From: Micromonospora okii
GTDB lineage: Bacteria > Actinomycetota > Actinomycetes > Mycobacteriales > Micromonosporaceae
NCBI RefSeq assembly: GCF_020884795.1
Contig: NZ_BBZF01000031.1
Location: 1 to 63,487 of the forward strand
Length of the DNA: 63,487 nt
Reading direction: 5' to 3'
A model generated the notes under the pieces. That model was not told where the DNA came from. It did not search any database and saw only the letters and a list, made by a program, of their open reading frames with translations. Below, piece after piece: positions 45,449 through 52,504 of this stretch. Position numbers and translations under genes: made by a program. Numbering within the stretch: the stretch's first letter is position 1; each line of letters begins with the position of its first letter.

Positions 45449-45495
45449 TGCCCCGACCCGACTCGAACGGGTCACCCACCAGAAAGGGGCGGGGC
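45449..45495 (-). other. tRNA T-arm/acceptor-like sequence
   Basis: On the minus strand the segment reads as a T-arm (stem ACCCG/CGGGT, loop TTCGAGT) followed by CGGGGCA, resembling the 3' end of a tRNA. Upstream GCCCCG could close an acceptor-like stem. D- and anticodon-arms are absent, so it is not a tRNA gene. It may be a fossil attachment site or an RNA structure. Confidence 0.5.
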
Positions 45496-45504
45496 GAAAA
45501 GTCT

Positions 45505-45834
45505 TTACGCGCCGACCGGCTTAAGAGCCTGCGCCTTCCACGACAGACCCGACCGGCCCTCGTTCTCCCAGTGCGACACCGTCGGCCCCACCAGCTCGAC
45601 CAGGTCGCCTTCCTCGATCCCCTCCGGAGCGATCGAGAGAGTCACCTTGAGTTCCTCACCCTTGCCCCGGTAGCCGTCCTCCGTCGCCACCGGCTTAGCG
45701 AACACGCCCACGACGTACAGCGGGTCATCGGTCCCGTAGGCCGTCTTGACCCTGCCTTCCTGGTCCGTCTTGATCGACGCCTCTTCCACCACCCGCAGCT
45801 TGAAGCCAGCCAGGTTCACCGGGATGTTCCGCAT
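45505..45834 (-). CDS. SCO3933-family AICE regulatory protein
   Basis: 109-residue soluble protein of the family named after SCO3933, common at the head of AICE transfer operons. Visible pattern: MRNIPVNLAGFKLRVVEE, DDPLYVVGVFAKPVATEDG, ELKVTLSIAPEGIEEGDLVELVGPTVSHWENEGRSGLSWKAQALKPV; the C-terminal half looks like an OB-type barrel. GAAGGAGATC precedes ATG 45834. First gene of the leftward operon, across the operator region from the GntR-kinase gene. Confidence 0.8.
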   Translation of the reverse strand: MRNIPVNLAGFKLRVVEEASIKTDQEGRVKTAYGTDDPLYVVGVFAKPVATEDGYRGKGEELKVTLSIAPEGIEEGDLVELVGPTVSHWENEGRSGLSWKAQALKPVGA

Positions 45835-45920
45835 CTGTTGATCTCCTTCGTCGCGTCGTGCCTGTGTCGTTCCTGTGGCTGCTGGGCACTTAGGCCCCGG
45901 TTCCTCACTGCTGTCCGATG

Positions 45921-45970
45921 TAACAGAGCGGATCAGCGTGGATCAGAGGCTAACAGCTTGGATCAGAGCG
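45921..45970. promoter_or_regulatory. phased GGATCAG operator repeats
   Basis: GGATCAG occurs at 45930, 45940 and 45960 (10 and 20 bp apart, the same helix face). TAACAG occurs at 45921 and 45951, giving two 30-bp units. A TACACT -10-like element lies just after, at 45981-45986. The block sits between the divergent SCO3933-family and GntR-kinase genes and is the probable operator of the GntR protein. Confidence 0.65.
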
Positions 45971-46088
45971 AGTCAACAGATACACTCAGGTCCGCGAAAG
46001 TTGCCGGCTGACCTGCGAGAACATCGCTACGTGGGGGTGGCGCAGGCACCCTTCGTAGCCCTCGCCCGCGTCGAAACAAGGAGCGCCA

Positions 46089-46928
46089 GTGACCACTCAG
46101 CCAAACCCGCAGGAGGAGTTGCAGCGAGGGACGGCAGCGCTCGTCATCGCGCAGGCCATCCGGAACGACATTCAGTCCGGGCGCCTGGCGCATGGGCGGC
46201 AGCTCCCAGGGACTAGGAGCCTTGCCGAGTCCTGGAATACAAGCGTGGCCACGATCAACCGAGCGATGGCGATGCTTGCTGAGGAAGGGTTGGTGATCAA
46301 CCGGGCACGTTCAAGCCGGATCGTGCACAACCCGGCAGGAGCGGCGGAGCGGCGAGGCCCCCGCGTGATCCTTATCGGAGGCTATCCAGGCTCGGGCAAG
46401 ACAGAGCTCGGTCGCATCATCGCTTGCCAAACAGGCTGGGCAATCCTTGACAAGGACACCACAACCCGTCCCGTGGTAGAGGCTGCGCTGGAGCGCTTGG
46501 GGCACTCGCCGCATGACCGGGAGTCTGAGACGTATCTGACGATCATCCGGCCCGCCGAGTATGAAGCCCTGATGGCGACTCTGAACGAGAATTTGCAGTG
46601 TGGTTCAAACGTAGTCGTTACCGCACCCTTCGTCAGGGAGTTGAGCGATGAGGCATGGTGTGAACGGCTTGCGGCGACCGTGGCAGCCCACAATGGGAGT
46701 CTTCAAGTTGTCTGGGTTTACTGCGACGCATTCACTATGCACACCTATATTCGTCGCCGTGGTGCCGCCCGTGATGAATACAAGCTTGCAAACTGGAGCG
46801 AGTACGTGAGTCAGCTTGACTTCGTGTTTGCGCCGAAAGCGTCGCACGCCCGGCTTGATAACTCTGCTGGCGCAAGGCCACTTCAAGAGCAGGCGAAAGA
46901 ATTGCTCGACAGGATGGCGAAACTGTGA
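46089..46928 (+). CDS. GntR winged helix fused to a P-loop kinase
   Basis: 279 residues. Residues ~12-80 are a GntR-type winged helix (ALVIAQAIRNDIQSGRLAHGRQLPGTRSLAESWNTSVATINRAMAMLAEEGLV). Residues ~92-275 are an AAA_33/zeta-toxin-like kinase: Walker A LIGGYPGSGKTELG, AILDKDTTTRP (possible substrate Asp), VVVTAPFVREL, and a lid RRRGAARDEYK. In place of the effector-binding domain of a normal GntR factor there is a kinase, so ATP or a phosphate acceptor may be the ligand. It probably represses the AICE through the adjacent GGATCAG repeats, like KorSA in pSAM2. It overlaps the next kinase-like gene. Confidence 0.82.
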   Translation: MTTQPNPQEELQRGTAALVIAQAIRNDIQSGRLAHGRQLPGTRSLAESWNTSVATINRAMAMLAEEGLVINRARSSRIVHNPAGAAERRGPRVILIGGYPGSGKTELGRIIACQTGWAILDKDTTTRPVVEAALERLGHSPHDRESETYLTIIRPAEYEALMATLNENLQCGSNVVVTAPFVRELSDEAWCERLAATVAAHNGSLQVVWVYCDAFTMHTYIRRRGAARDEYKLANWSEYVSQLDFVFAPKASHARLDNSAGARPLQEQAKELLDRMAKL

Positions 46929-47461
46929 GGAAAGGCTTAATCCTTTACGGTGCTCCCGCAAGCGGAAAAGATTCAATAACCGCTGAGCTGATCGGCCGAT
47001 ACCCCAGTTTTGAGCACTTCAAGCGGTTGAAGTGTGGACCCGGAAGAACAGCCGGCTACCGGATGATCAAGCCAGACCAAGTAGATCGGCTGCGGCTAGC
47101 GCACGAGGCGATTCTGTGGGAGAACACCCGATACGGGGCAACCTACTTTGTCGATCGCTCCGGGCTTGAGCAGATATGGAGGTCTGGCCGGGTGCCAGTC
47201 GTGCACCTTGGCCAGGTGGAGGCGATTGGAGCTGTAGCGGGCGGCACCGAAGCGAACTGGACTGTAGTCGAGCTTTACGCCCATCCGGCCGTACTGAACG
47301 AGCGCATTCGAGCACGGGGCACCGGGGACGAAGGCCAGCGCCGCGCGGCTGTCGAAGAAACGCTTCGCCTGCCAGTCGCAGACATGCGAATCGATACCGA
47401 GGCTGTGTCTATCGGTGAAGCGGCAAATGCCATCGATCGGTGTATGCGAGACCGGCCGTAA
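46925..47461 (+). CDS. guanylate-kinase-like P-loop protein
   Basis: 178 residues, GTG 46925 overlapping the upstream stop (GTGA). Walker A is LILYGAPASGKDSI. The TRYGATYFVDRSGLEQIWRSGRVPVVHLG segment matches the GMP-binding/lid layout of guanylate kinase (compare its YG-T motif), and RIRARGTGDEGQRRAAVEE looks like the Arg-rich closing lid. The family also includes ribose-bisphosphokinase PhnN. It cannot be the cell's housekeeping Gmk given its place in an AICE. Translational coupling to a GntR-kinase suggests a two-protein nucleotide-sensing or nucleotide-modifying module. Confidence 0.78.
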   Translation: MRKGLILYGAPASGKDSITAELIGRYPSFEHFKRLKCGPGRTAGYRMIKPDQVDRLRLAHEAILWENTRYGATYFVDRSGLEQIWRSGRVPVVHLGQVEAIGAVAGGTEANWTVVELYAHPAVLNERIRARGTGDEGQRRAAVEETLRLPVADMRIDTEAVSIGEAANAIDRCMRDRP

Positions 47462-47902
47462 CGCGCTGGCCCTCTACTTAGGTATGGTTGGAGCGTAGCG
47501 TGTTCAGACTTTCTTTACTTGGTCAAGGGCGGGCCTGCGGCCCGCCGCCGTGTTCGCGCCGGGGCGCGCGTGCGGCCTGGCGGCCGGTCACGCCCCGGCG
47601 CACGGCTATCAGGGAAGCCCTTGACAGCCGCAGTGCAGCTCTCCGACCGACCGGATAAACCCTCGTGTACCCCGGCGTCAGAACGGGCCGCCGCCGGGGA
47701 CTGAGCGCCGAGAATGACGCGCGGGGCAGGGCCGGCAAGCCCCAAGCATGGGGGCGGCGTCCGCTGGTATCGAGCACATGACCCCGTGCCAGCTACTACC
47801 GAGTCCGGGTTAGGTCAAAACCTTCGCCTGGAAGGGGGTGGGTAGCCGCTGGGGTCGGGGCGATCGGCCAGGAGCCGACTCCGCTGCCGGTCCCGGTTGA
47901 GG
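47462..47902. other. structured non-coding region of the AICE
   Basis: 441 bp without a gene I can support; the open frames here lack ribosome sites and domain content. It holds a perfect hairpin GGCGGGCC-TGC-GGCCCGCC (47528-47546) and several GC-rich imperfect hairpins to ~47620. It may be a terminator cluster, a single-strand origin or the TraB-binding (clt) locus. Confidence 0.5.
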
Positions 47903-48247
47903 TCAAGAGCGCCGCTGTGGCGGTGTCCGCCGGGTGCCGGACCGTGACACGAAAGCCGACTCCGACCCCGGGCGCCCATCAGATCGACGGGCAGAATGCA
48001 GGCCGGCAAGCCTGACGAAGATCTCCCGCTTGTCGACAGCGTTGCCCCGCTCATCGAGCTGGTAGCCCGTCAGCCACACCCAGCCCGGATAGGTCGGCTT
48101 CGGGCACACCGAGATCACCCGGAACAGGAACCGCGGCTGTCGTGCGAACTGCACCGACGCTTCCCGGTCGATCCACAGCTCATCACCAGGCTTGGGCGAG
48201 CGAAGTTGCGCCCTGGCCCACGTGCGCCTGTGCTGTTCGGCAGGCAT
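47903..48247 (-). CDS. hypothetical AICE protein
   Basis: 114 residues from ATG 48247, chosen for GGAAGGG 6 nt upstream; the longer frame to 48391 lacks a ribosome site. Content: HRRTWARAQLRSPKPGDELWIDREASVQFARQPRFLFRVISV, then PTYPGWVWLTGYQLDERGNAVDKREIFV. The beta-strand pattern suggests a small barrel of the type that recurs in actinomycete mobile elements, but I do not recognise the family. It is divergent from the small GntR gene. Confidence 0.68.
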   Translation of the reverse strand: MPAEQHRRTWARAQLRSPKPGDELWIDREASVQFARQPRFLFRVISVCPKPTYPGWVWLTGYQLDERGNAVDKREIFVRLAGLHSARRSDGRPGSESAFVSRSGTRRTPPQRRS

Positions 48248-48390
48248 GAAAGCCCTTCCTGCTCGAAAGTGGCCCTGCCCGACTGAGTCGAAGGAGCCCA
48301 GCCGGGCAGGGATACCGCCGCACCGGGGCGAGTTCGGATCCTCCACGACCAGCACAGCGGGTAACCGCACCGTACCAACGCTGGTCTTCA

Positions 48391-48406
48391 TACGTCTAGG
48401 TACGTA
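48391..48406. promoter_or_regulatory. inverted repeat, candidate GntR operator
   Basis: TACGT-CTAGGT-ACGTA, 43 bp before the small GntR gene and within the divergent gap. Its GT-TA-AC pattern fits GntR-family operators loosely. Confidence 0.4.
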
Positions 48407-48448
48407 GAAGGTTGAGGGCGGTCATCCGGGGACTTCTAGCGTCGAGCC

Positions 48449-48709
48449 ATGGAGATCGACCCGGAGGCCCACATTGACCACGGGGCACCGCTGCCGCCGT
48501 ATCGGCAACTGGCCGGCATCCTTGCCGCCCGGATTGAGCGTGGCGACTGGCAGCCCAACCGAGCGATCCCGTCCGAGTCTCAGTTGGTGCAGGAGTACGG
48601 TCTCGCGCGGGCGACCGTACGGCGAACGATCGCGGTACTGGTGGACCAGGGCGTGTTGTTCGTGGTGCCTCAGCGGGGGACCTTCGTGAAGCCGGCAAGC
48701 AAGACGTAA
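48449..48709 (+). CDS. small GntR-family regulator (HTH only)
   Basis: 86 residues consisting of just the winged helix: PLPPYRQLAGILAARIERGDWQPNRAIPSESQLVQEYGLARATVRRTIAVLVDQGVLFVVPQRGTFVKP. There is no effector domain. Such minimal GntR proteins are frequent in AICEs and Streptomyces. It probably controls the divergent hypothetical gene and itself through the inverted repeat at 48391. Confidence 0.88.
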   Translation: MEIDPEAHIDHGAPLPPYRQLAGILAARIERGDWQPNRAIPSESQLVQEYGLARATVRRTIAVLVDQGVLFVVPQRGTFVKPASKT

Positions 48710-48919
48710 GACGGTGCGCCCTGTCGCCCTGGCCTTGGCTGCCAGCGTCAGCAGGCCTGGCCGCCGGTACCACCTACGGCGACACCAGGGCCTTCCCGCC
48801 AACACCGCAGCGCAGGAGGCCAGCTTAACTACAGGGCTCCGAACTGACCGGTAGTGATCTTCCGAACGCCAGCAAAATCGGGTCGTGACCTGCAACGGGT
48901 CCACAAGTATTCTTCGGCC

Positions 48920-49396
48920 GTGAACGCTGCTGAGGACGCCACCACCTACGGTCAGCCTGGTCGGCTGCGAGTGCTGCTAGTCGAGGACGACCCCGCCGAC
49001 GTCGCCCTCATCGAGGACACGTTCGCTACCCACACCCTGGACACCGAGCTGCACCACGTTTCCGACGGGGTGGAGGCTATGGCGTTCCTGCGCTGTCAGG
49101 GCCAGTACGCCGATGCTCCACGCCCGAAACTGATTCTGCTCGACCTGAACATGCCCCGCATGAACGGCCGAGAAGTCCTCACCGCGATCAAGGCTGACCC
49201 CCGGCTCCAGACGATCCCGGTCGTGGTGTTCACCACCTCAGCGGTCGACGCCGACGTGGTGGCCAGCTACACCGCGCACGCCAACGCCTACGTCACCAAG
49301 CCCATCGACCTGGACGAGTTCGAGAGCGTCGTGCAGCAGATCCACCGATTTTTCGGACGTATTGTGACCCTGCCGGCTGACTCCCGCGCGGCCTGA
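48920..49396 (+). CDS. single-domain response regulator (Rcp1-like)
   Basis: 158-residue receiver domain without an output domain. Acidic pocket LLVEDDPADVALIEDTF, phosphorylation site LILLDLNMPRMNGREVL, Thr in VVVFTTSA and Lys in NAYVTKPIDLDEF are all present. The spacing EDDP...DLNMPRMNG is that of Rcp1/CheY-like regulators that serve hybrid kinases or phytochromes. No histidine kinase is in the element, so the partner must be chromosomal. GTG 48920 gives the family N-terminus; no strong ribosome site was seen. Confidence 0.88.
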   Translation: MNAAEDATTYGQPGRLRVLLVEDDPADVALIEDTFATHTLDTELHHVSDGVEAMAFLRCQGQYADAPRPKLILLDLNMPRMNGREVLTAIKADPRLQTIPVVVFTTSAVDADVVASYTAHANAYVTKPIDLDEFESVVQQIHRFFGRIVTLPADSRAA

Positions 49397-49441
49397 GAGG
49401 ACTCGAACATCTCTGCCCGGTAAGGCAGTGACAGCCGGCCG

Positions 49442-49960
49442 TTAGCACCGGTCCGGCCGGATGTAGCCACCGCACCAAGCCGGGGCCTCGACCGTCCAGA
49501 CCCTCCACCCGCTACGGCCTTCTCGGACCTCAAAACGCCAGGAATGCCGACTTCCCGTCAGCAGCGTCCGATCTTGCCACCAAACCGCGTAAACCTCGGT
49601 GACGACCAGGGCTACACCGTCTCGGACGTGGTCAACCTGCAACGGGCCTGATTCGAGCTTGCTGGGCGGGTTAGCCGATCTTGACATCTGTGCCCGGTAA
49701 GCGCGCCACTGACCGACCAGATCGTCACGGCGATCAGCGGCAAGCACTCGACGCAACCCGCCATCATCCCCGCTACTCAACCGCAGCAGGTAGACGGCCA
49801 CCGCAGCATCGGGGGCGTGCTCTCCCCGTTCCGCCTCAACCTGGACTCTCACCGCCCACGCCGCAGGAACGGCCAGCGCACCCGTGCACGCCATGACGAC
49901 GAGGGACAGGAGAACCCAGGGCCAGCGTTTCGAGAGGGCTTTTCGCTTCACGTCAGGCAC
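49442..49960 (-). CDS. membrane-anchored hypothetical protein of the AICE
   Basis: 172 residues: basic start MPDVKRKALSKRW, one helix (WVLLSLVVMACTGALAVPAAWAV), then an extracytoplasmic domain (AAVAVYLLRLSSGDDGGLRRVLAADRRDDLVGQWRAYRAQM, VRDGVALVVTEVYAVWWQD, SWRFEVREGRSGWRVWTVEAPAWCGGYI) with an NTF2/Mce-associated look. This type is common near the attachment end of actinomycete AICEs, but the role is unknown. It is the last gene before the right arm-type repeats. Confidence 0.78.
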   Translation of the reverse strand: MPDVKRKALSKRWPWVLLSLVVMACTGALAVPAAWAVRVQVEAERGEHAPDAAVAVYLLRLSSGDDGGLRRVLAADRRDDLVGQWRAYRAQMSRSANPPSKLESGPLQVDHVRDGVALVVTEVYAVWWQDRTLLTGSRHSWRFEVREGRSGWRVWTVEAPAWCGGYIRPDRC

Positions 49961-50014
49961 TCTAGTGATCTTGAGTCACCTTGATCAAATTCATCAAGCC
50001 CAATGCATAAGCAT

Positions 50015-50049
50015 GATCATCGGGCACAGATCCGGCACAACTGAGATCG
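50015..50049 (+). repeat. right arm-type repeat block
   Basis: Counterpart of 38485-38519 (28 of 35 identical), with GGCACAGAT at 50023 and GGCACAACT at 50034, again 11 bp apart. In the excised circle the two blocks flank the core in the same orientation. Confidence 0.75.
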
Positions 50050-50145
50050 AAAACGGGTGTAAAACGTCGAGAGCCGATGAAGGGTCCCGCCCTGCTCAGA
50101 GGCCAGCTCTGCCCGTTTCCGGGTGATGCCTACTTGGCTTGTCAC

Positions 50146-50164
50146 ATTAGTACGTGCAATCCGG
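50146..50164. other. attR core (19-bp direct repeat)
   Basis: Second exact copy of ATTAGTACGTGCAATCCGG. Chromosomal sequence resumes immediately to the right, 126 bp before the HNH gene. Confidence 0.9.
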
Positions 50165-50289
50165 TGCCTTATCAGGGAAGATTTGCGCAACGGACGTCGG
50201 TGGACCCGCCGACGTCGGGTGGTCGCGCCGTGCGCGAACGCGCCCGGCGCACCCGCGGCGGGAGCGGCTGGACCGGGAGGGTGAGCTCG

Positions 50290-50832
50290 ATGCCTGACAT
50301 ACGACCCACGGTGGGCTCCGGCGCGCTGGTTCTCAACGCCACCTACGAGCCGCTGTGTGTCGTGTCGGTGCGTCGCGCCGCGATCCTCGTCCTCTCCGCC
50401 AAGGCCGTCTGCGTGGCCGACGGCGAGGGCGTCCTGCACAGCGCCCGCAACGCGCTCCCGGTGCCCTCGGTGGTCCGGCTAACCCGGTTCGTCCGGGTGC
50501 CCTTCCGCGCCCACGTCGGGCTCTCCCGGCGGGCGATCTTCGCGCGGGACGGCTGGCGGTGCGCGTACTGCCGGGGGCCCGCCGAGACCATCGACCACGT
50601 CTTCCCGCGCAGCCGGGGCGGCCGGCACGCCTGGGAGAACGTGGTGGCCGCCTGCGCCCGGTGCAACCACACCAAGGGCGACAAGACCCCCGCCGAGCTG
50701 GGCTGGCGGCTGCACTCGCCGCCCTCGGTGCCGAAGGGCACGGCCTGGCGGGTGCTCGGGCACCGGGCCCCCGACCCGCGCTGGGCGGACTGGCTCGACC
50801 TGCGGGAGCCCGAGGCCGAGGTGGCGGCCTGA
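50290..50832 (+). CDS. HNH endonuclease
   Basis: 180-residue actinobacterial HNH protein. The C-terminal nuclease core has CAYCRGPAETIDHVFPRSRGGRHAWENVVAACARCNHTKGDKTP, with both CxxC zinc pairs and the His/Asn/His set. The N-terminal VLNATYEPLCVVSVRRAAILVLSAKAV block is the usual partner segment. ATG 50290 follows GGGAGG by 9 nt. A chromosomal gene: insertion of the AICE has separated it from its original upstream region, leaving 126 bp after attR. Confidence 0.9.
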   Translation: MPDIRPTVGSGALVLNATYEPLCVVSVRRAAILVLSAKAVCVADGEGVLHSARNALPVPSVVRLTRFVRVPFRAHVGLSRRAIFARDGWRCAYCRGPAETIDHVFPRSRGGRHAWENVVAACARCNHTKGDKTPAELGWRLHSPPSVPKGTAWRVLGHRAPDPRWADWLDLREPEAEVAA

Positions 50833-50936
50833 GCCGTCGCCGTCGCCCGCCCGGCGTCGGCCCGCTCGCGGTCGCGGTCGGGCGTCGGTCCGGCCGGCGT
50901 CGGCCCGCCCCGGCGTCGGCCCGCTGACGGTCGCGG

Positions 50937-51776
50937 TCAGGCGTCGCGCGCCTTCACGAGGGACGCGTACACCACCACGTTGTCGGCGTACCCGGTCGCG
51001 CCGCCGACCCACCGCCCGCCGCAGGTGATCAGGCGCAGCCGGGGGCGGCTGAAGTCGCCGTAGACCTCGTCCACCGGCAGCGCGTCCTTGGCGTACCGGT
51101 GCACCGCGTCGACCTCGAAGACCGCCACCGAGCGGTCGGCGCGGCGCACCTCCACCCGGTCGCCGGAGCGCAGCTCCTTCAGCTCGTGGAACACCGCCGG
51201 CCCGGTCCGGGTGTCGACGTGGCCGACGATCACGGCCGGGCCGTACTGCCCGGGGGTCGGGCCCTGGTCGTACCAGGCGGCCTCCTGCGCGCGGCCGGCG
51301 TCCGGCGTGTCGATGCTGCCGTCCGCCGCGATGCCCACCTCGTGCACCGGGGCGTCGAGGTCGATCGACTCGCTCGCGATGCCGACCGGTCGGCTGGCCG
51401 GCAGCACCGGGAACTTCTTCGGCGGGGGCCGCAGTCCCGCGACGAAGCGGTCCGGCAGCAGGCTGTGGCCCGTCACCCGCTCGACGGCGAGCATCGCCAT
51501 GATCAGCACCATCAGGGCGGCGACGAAGAGCCCGGGCGCGCCCGGGCCCCGGCCCGCCGACCGCCGCCACCCGCGGGCGACCGTCCCCGCCCGGCCGACC
51601 GCGCCGGCGGGCGCCGTGCGGGCGGCCGGCGCCCCGGCGGACGGGGCCTCGGTGGTCACGCTCGCCGAGAACGCCTGCCCGGCGACCCGGGCGAACCGGC
51701 CGGCGCCCCGGGCCACCAGCCGGGCCGTCGCCCGGAACCGGCCCGGGGCCGGGCCCTCGCGCGTACGTCGAGCCAT
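50937..51776 (-). CDS. class F sortase
   Basis: 279-residue transpeptidase, membrane-anchored by a helix near residue 90 (GLFVAALMVLIMAMLAVERV). The catalytic core has VIVGHVDTRTGPAVF (His), LRLITCGGRWVG (nucleophile Cys) and YADNVVVYASLV (end strand; Arg just before in GGRWV). Class F sortases anchor secreted proteins to the actinobacterial wall. The ~85-residue N-terminal cytoplasmic extension is Ala/Arg-rich. ATG 51776. It directly follows a secreted membrane-tethered protein gene on the same strand, 11 bp apart. Confidence 0.9.
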   Translation of the reverse strand: MARRTREGPAPGRFRATARLVARGAGRFARVAGQAFSASVTTEAPSAGAPAARTAPAGAVGRAGTVARGWRRSAGRGPGAPGLFVAALMVLIMAMLAVERVTGHSLLPDRFVAGLRPPPKKFPVLPASRPVGIASESIDLDAPVHEVGIAADGSIDTPDAGRAQEAAWYDQGPTPGQYGPAVIVGHVDTRTGPAVFHELKELRSGDRVEVRRADRSVAVFEVDAVHRYAKDALPVDEVYGDFSRPRLRLITCGGRWVGGATGYADNVVVYASLVKARDA

Positions 51777-51787
51777 GGCGGGCCCCG

Positions 51788-52312
51788 TCAGGGACGCGTA
51801 CCGGCCCGCCGGCGGGAGCCGTACGCCCCGAACCCGGCCGCCACGGCCGCCAGCGTCAGCCCGCCCACCAGCAGCAGCGAGCCGCTGCCCCGGTCGTCGC
51901 CGGCCGTGCCGCCCGCGCCGGTGTTCGGCCCCTTGCTCGGCTGGGCCATGTTCAGCACGGTGAGCGTGGTGGTCGCGGTGCGGTTGTCCGGGCAGCGCAG
52001 CTCGACGGGGTAGTCGCCGGGCTGCTTGTTGCCCGGGATGGTGACCGCCCCGGTCAGGAAGCCGTTGTCCGGCCGGAGCACGACCCGGCCGAAGGCGTCG
52101 GAGTGCACCTCCGCCTGGCGGTTGTTGTCGTTGTCGCAGCTCGCCCGGATGTCGACCCGGCTGCCGGCCTGCGCGCTGTTCGGCGTCACCTCGACGAAGG
52201 TGTTCTCCCCGGCCCGGGCCGGCGCGGCGGCGGCCAGGACGAACGCCCCGACGAGGCCGAGAACGGTCAGCACGGTCGCAAGGACACGGTGCGACGCGGT
52301 GAGCCCCCGCAT
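51788..52312 (-). CDS. secreted, C-terminally anchored surface protein
   Basis: 174 residues: signal peptide (VLATVLTVLGLVGAFVLAAAAPARA), an Ig-like domain of ~75 residues (FVEVTPNSAQAGSRVDIRASCDNDNN...VELRCPDNRTATTTLTVL) with a probable disulfide, a Gly-rich spacer, then a hydrophobic helix (LLLVGGLTLAAVAAGFGAYG) and RRR tail. There is no clear LPxTG box; GPNTGAGG before the helix is the nearest motif. Paired with the class F sortase downstream, it may be its substrate. ATG 52312 has a GGAGGGGG site. Confidence 0.82.
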   Translation of the reverse strand: MRGLTASHRVLATVLTVLGLVGAFVLAAAAPARAGENTFVEVTPNSAQAGSRVDIRASCDNDNNRQAEVHSDAFGRVVLRPDNGFLTGAVTIPGNKQPGDYPVELRCPDNRTATTTLTVLNMAQPSKGPNTGAGGTAGDDRGSGSLLLVGGLTLAAVAAGFGAYGSRRRAGTRP

Positions 52313-52451
52313 GATTCCCCCCTCCCGGTGCCGGGGCACCGGAAATCCTCCCCTGGGTGGTCCGCGCCCTGCATTCCCCCTGGCCCCGGGGCAAACCCGA
52401 GCGGCCGGGGGCGGCGGCCCGGGGAGGTGTGCGGCGGCCCCGGGAGGTGTT

Positions 52452-52504
52452 GGGAAGGGGCCCTTCCTATACCGGAGACGCTAGGAAGGTGCCCCTCCTT
52501 GTAC
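52452..52504. repeat. dispersed palindromic repeat, copy C (3' end of the Lrp gene)
   Basis: Third member of the family: GGGAAGGGGCCCTTCC...CTATACCGG...GCTAGGAAGG...CCTCCTTGTACC. It contains the stop codon (TAG at 52483-52481) and the last ~7 codons of the Lrp/AsnC gene. Confidence 0.85.

Larger units (their letters stand above)
38419..50164. mobile_element. AICE (integrative and conjugative element), 11.7 kb
   Basis: Bounded by the exact 19-bp direct repeat ATTAGTACGTGCAATCCGG at 38419-38437 and 50146-50164. Contains int, xis, RepSA-like initiator, Spd-like membrane protein, TraB/FtsK translocase and an SCO3933-family regulator: the AICE core set. The integrase is the first gene inside the left end. 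The element lies between divergent MscS and HNH-nuclease genes and not in a tRNA. AICEs transfer as double-stranded DNA through TraB hexamers and replicate by rolling circle. Cargo includes GGDEF, response regulator and kinase genes. Confidence 0.93.

Noticed and set aside
45449..45495. tRNA gene
   Set aside because: Only a T-arm and acceptor-like strand are present; no D-arm or anticodon arm can be drawn.
46925..47461. Housekeeping guanylate kinase gmk
   Set aside because: Only partial match to the GMP site, located inside a mobile element and coupled to a GntR-kinase; housekeeping gmk has other neighbours.
47515..47777. Overlapping 61-84 residue open frames in the AICE non-coding region
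   Set aside because: Arg/Pro/Gly-rich in every frame, no ribosome site, and they coincide with GC hairpins.
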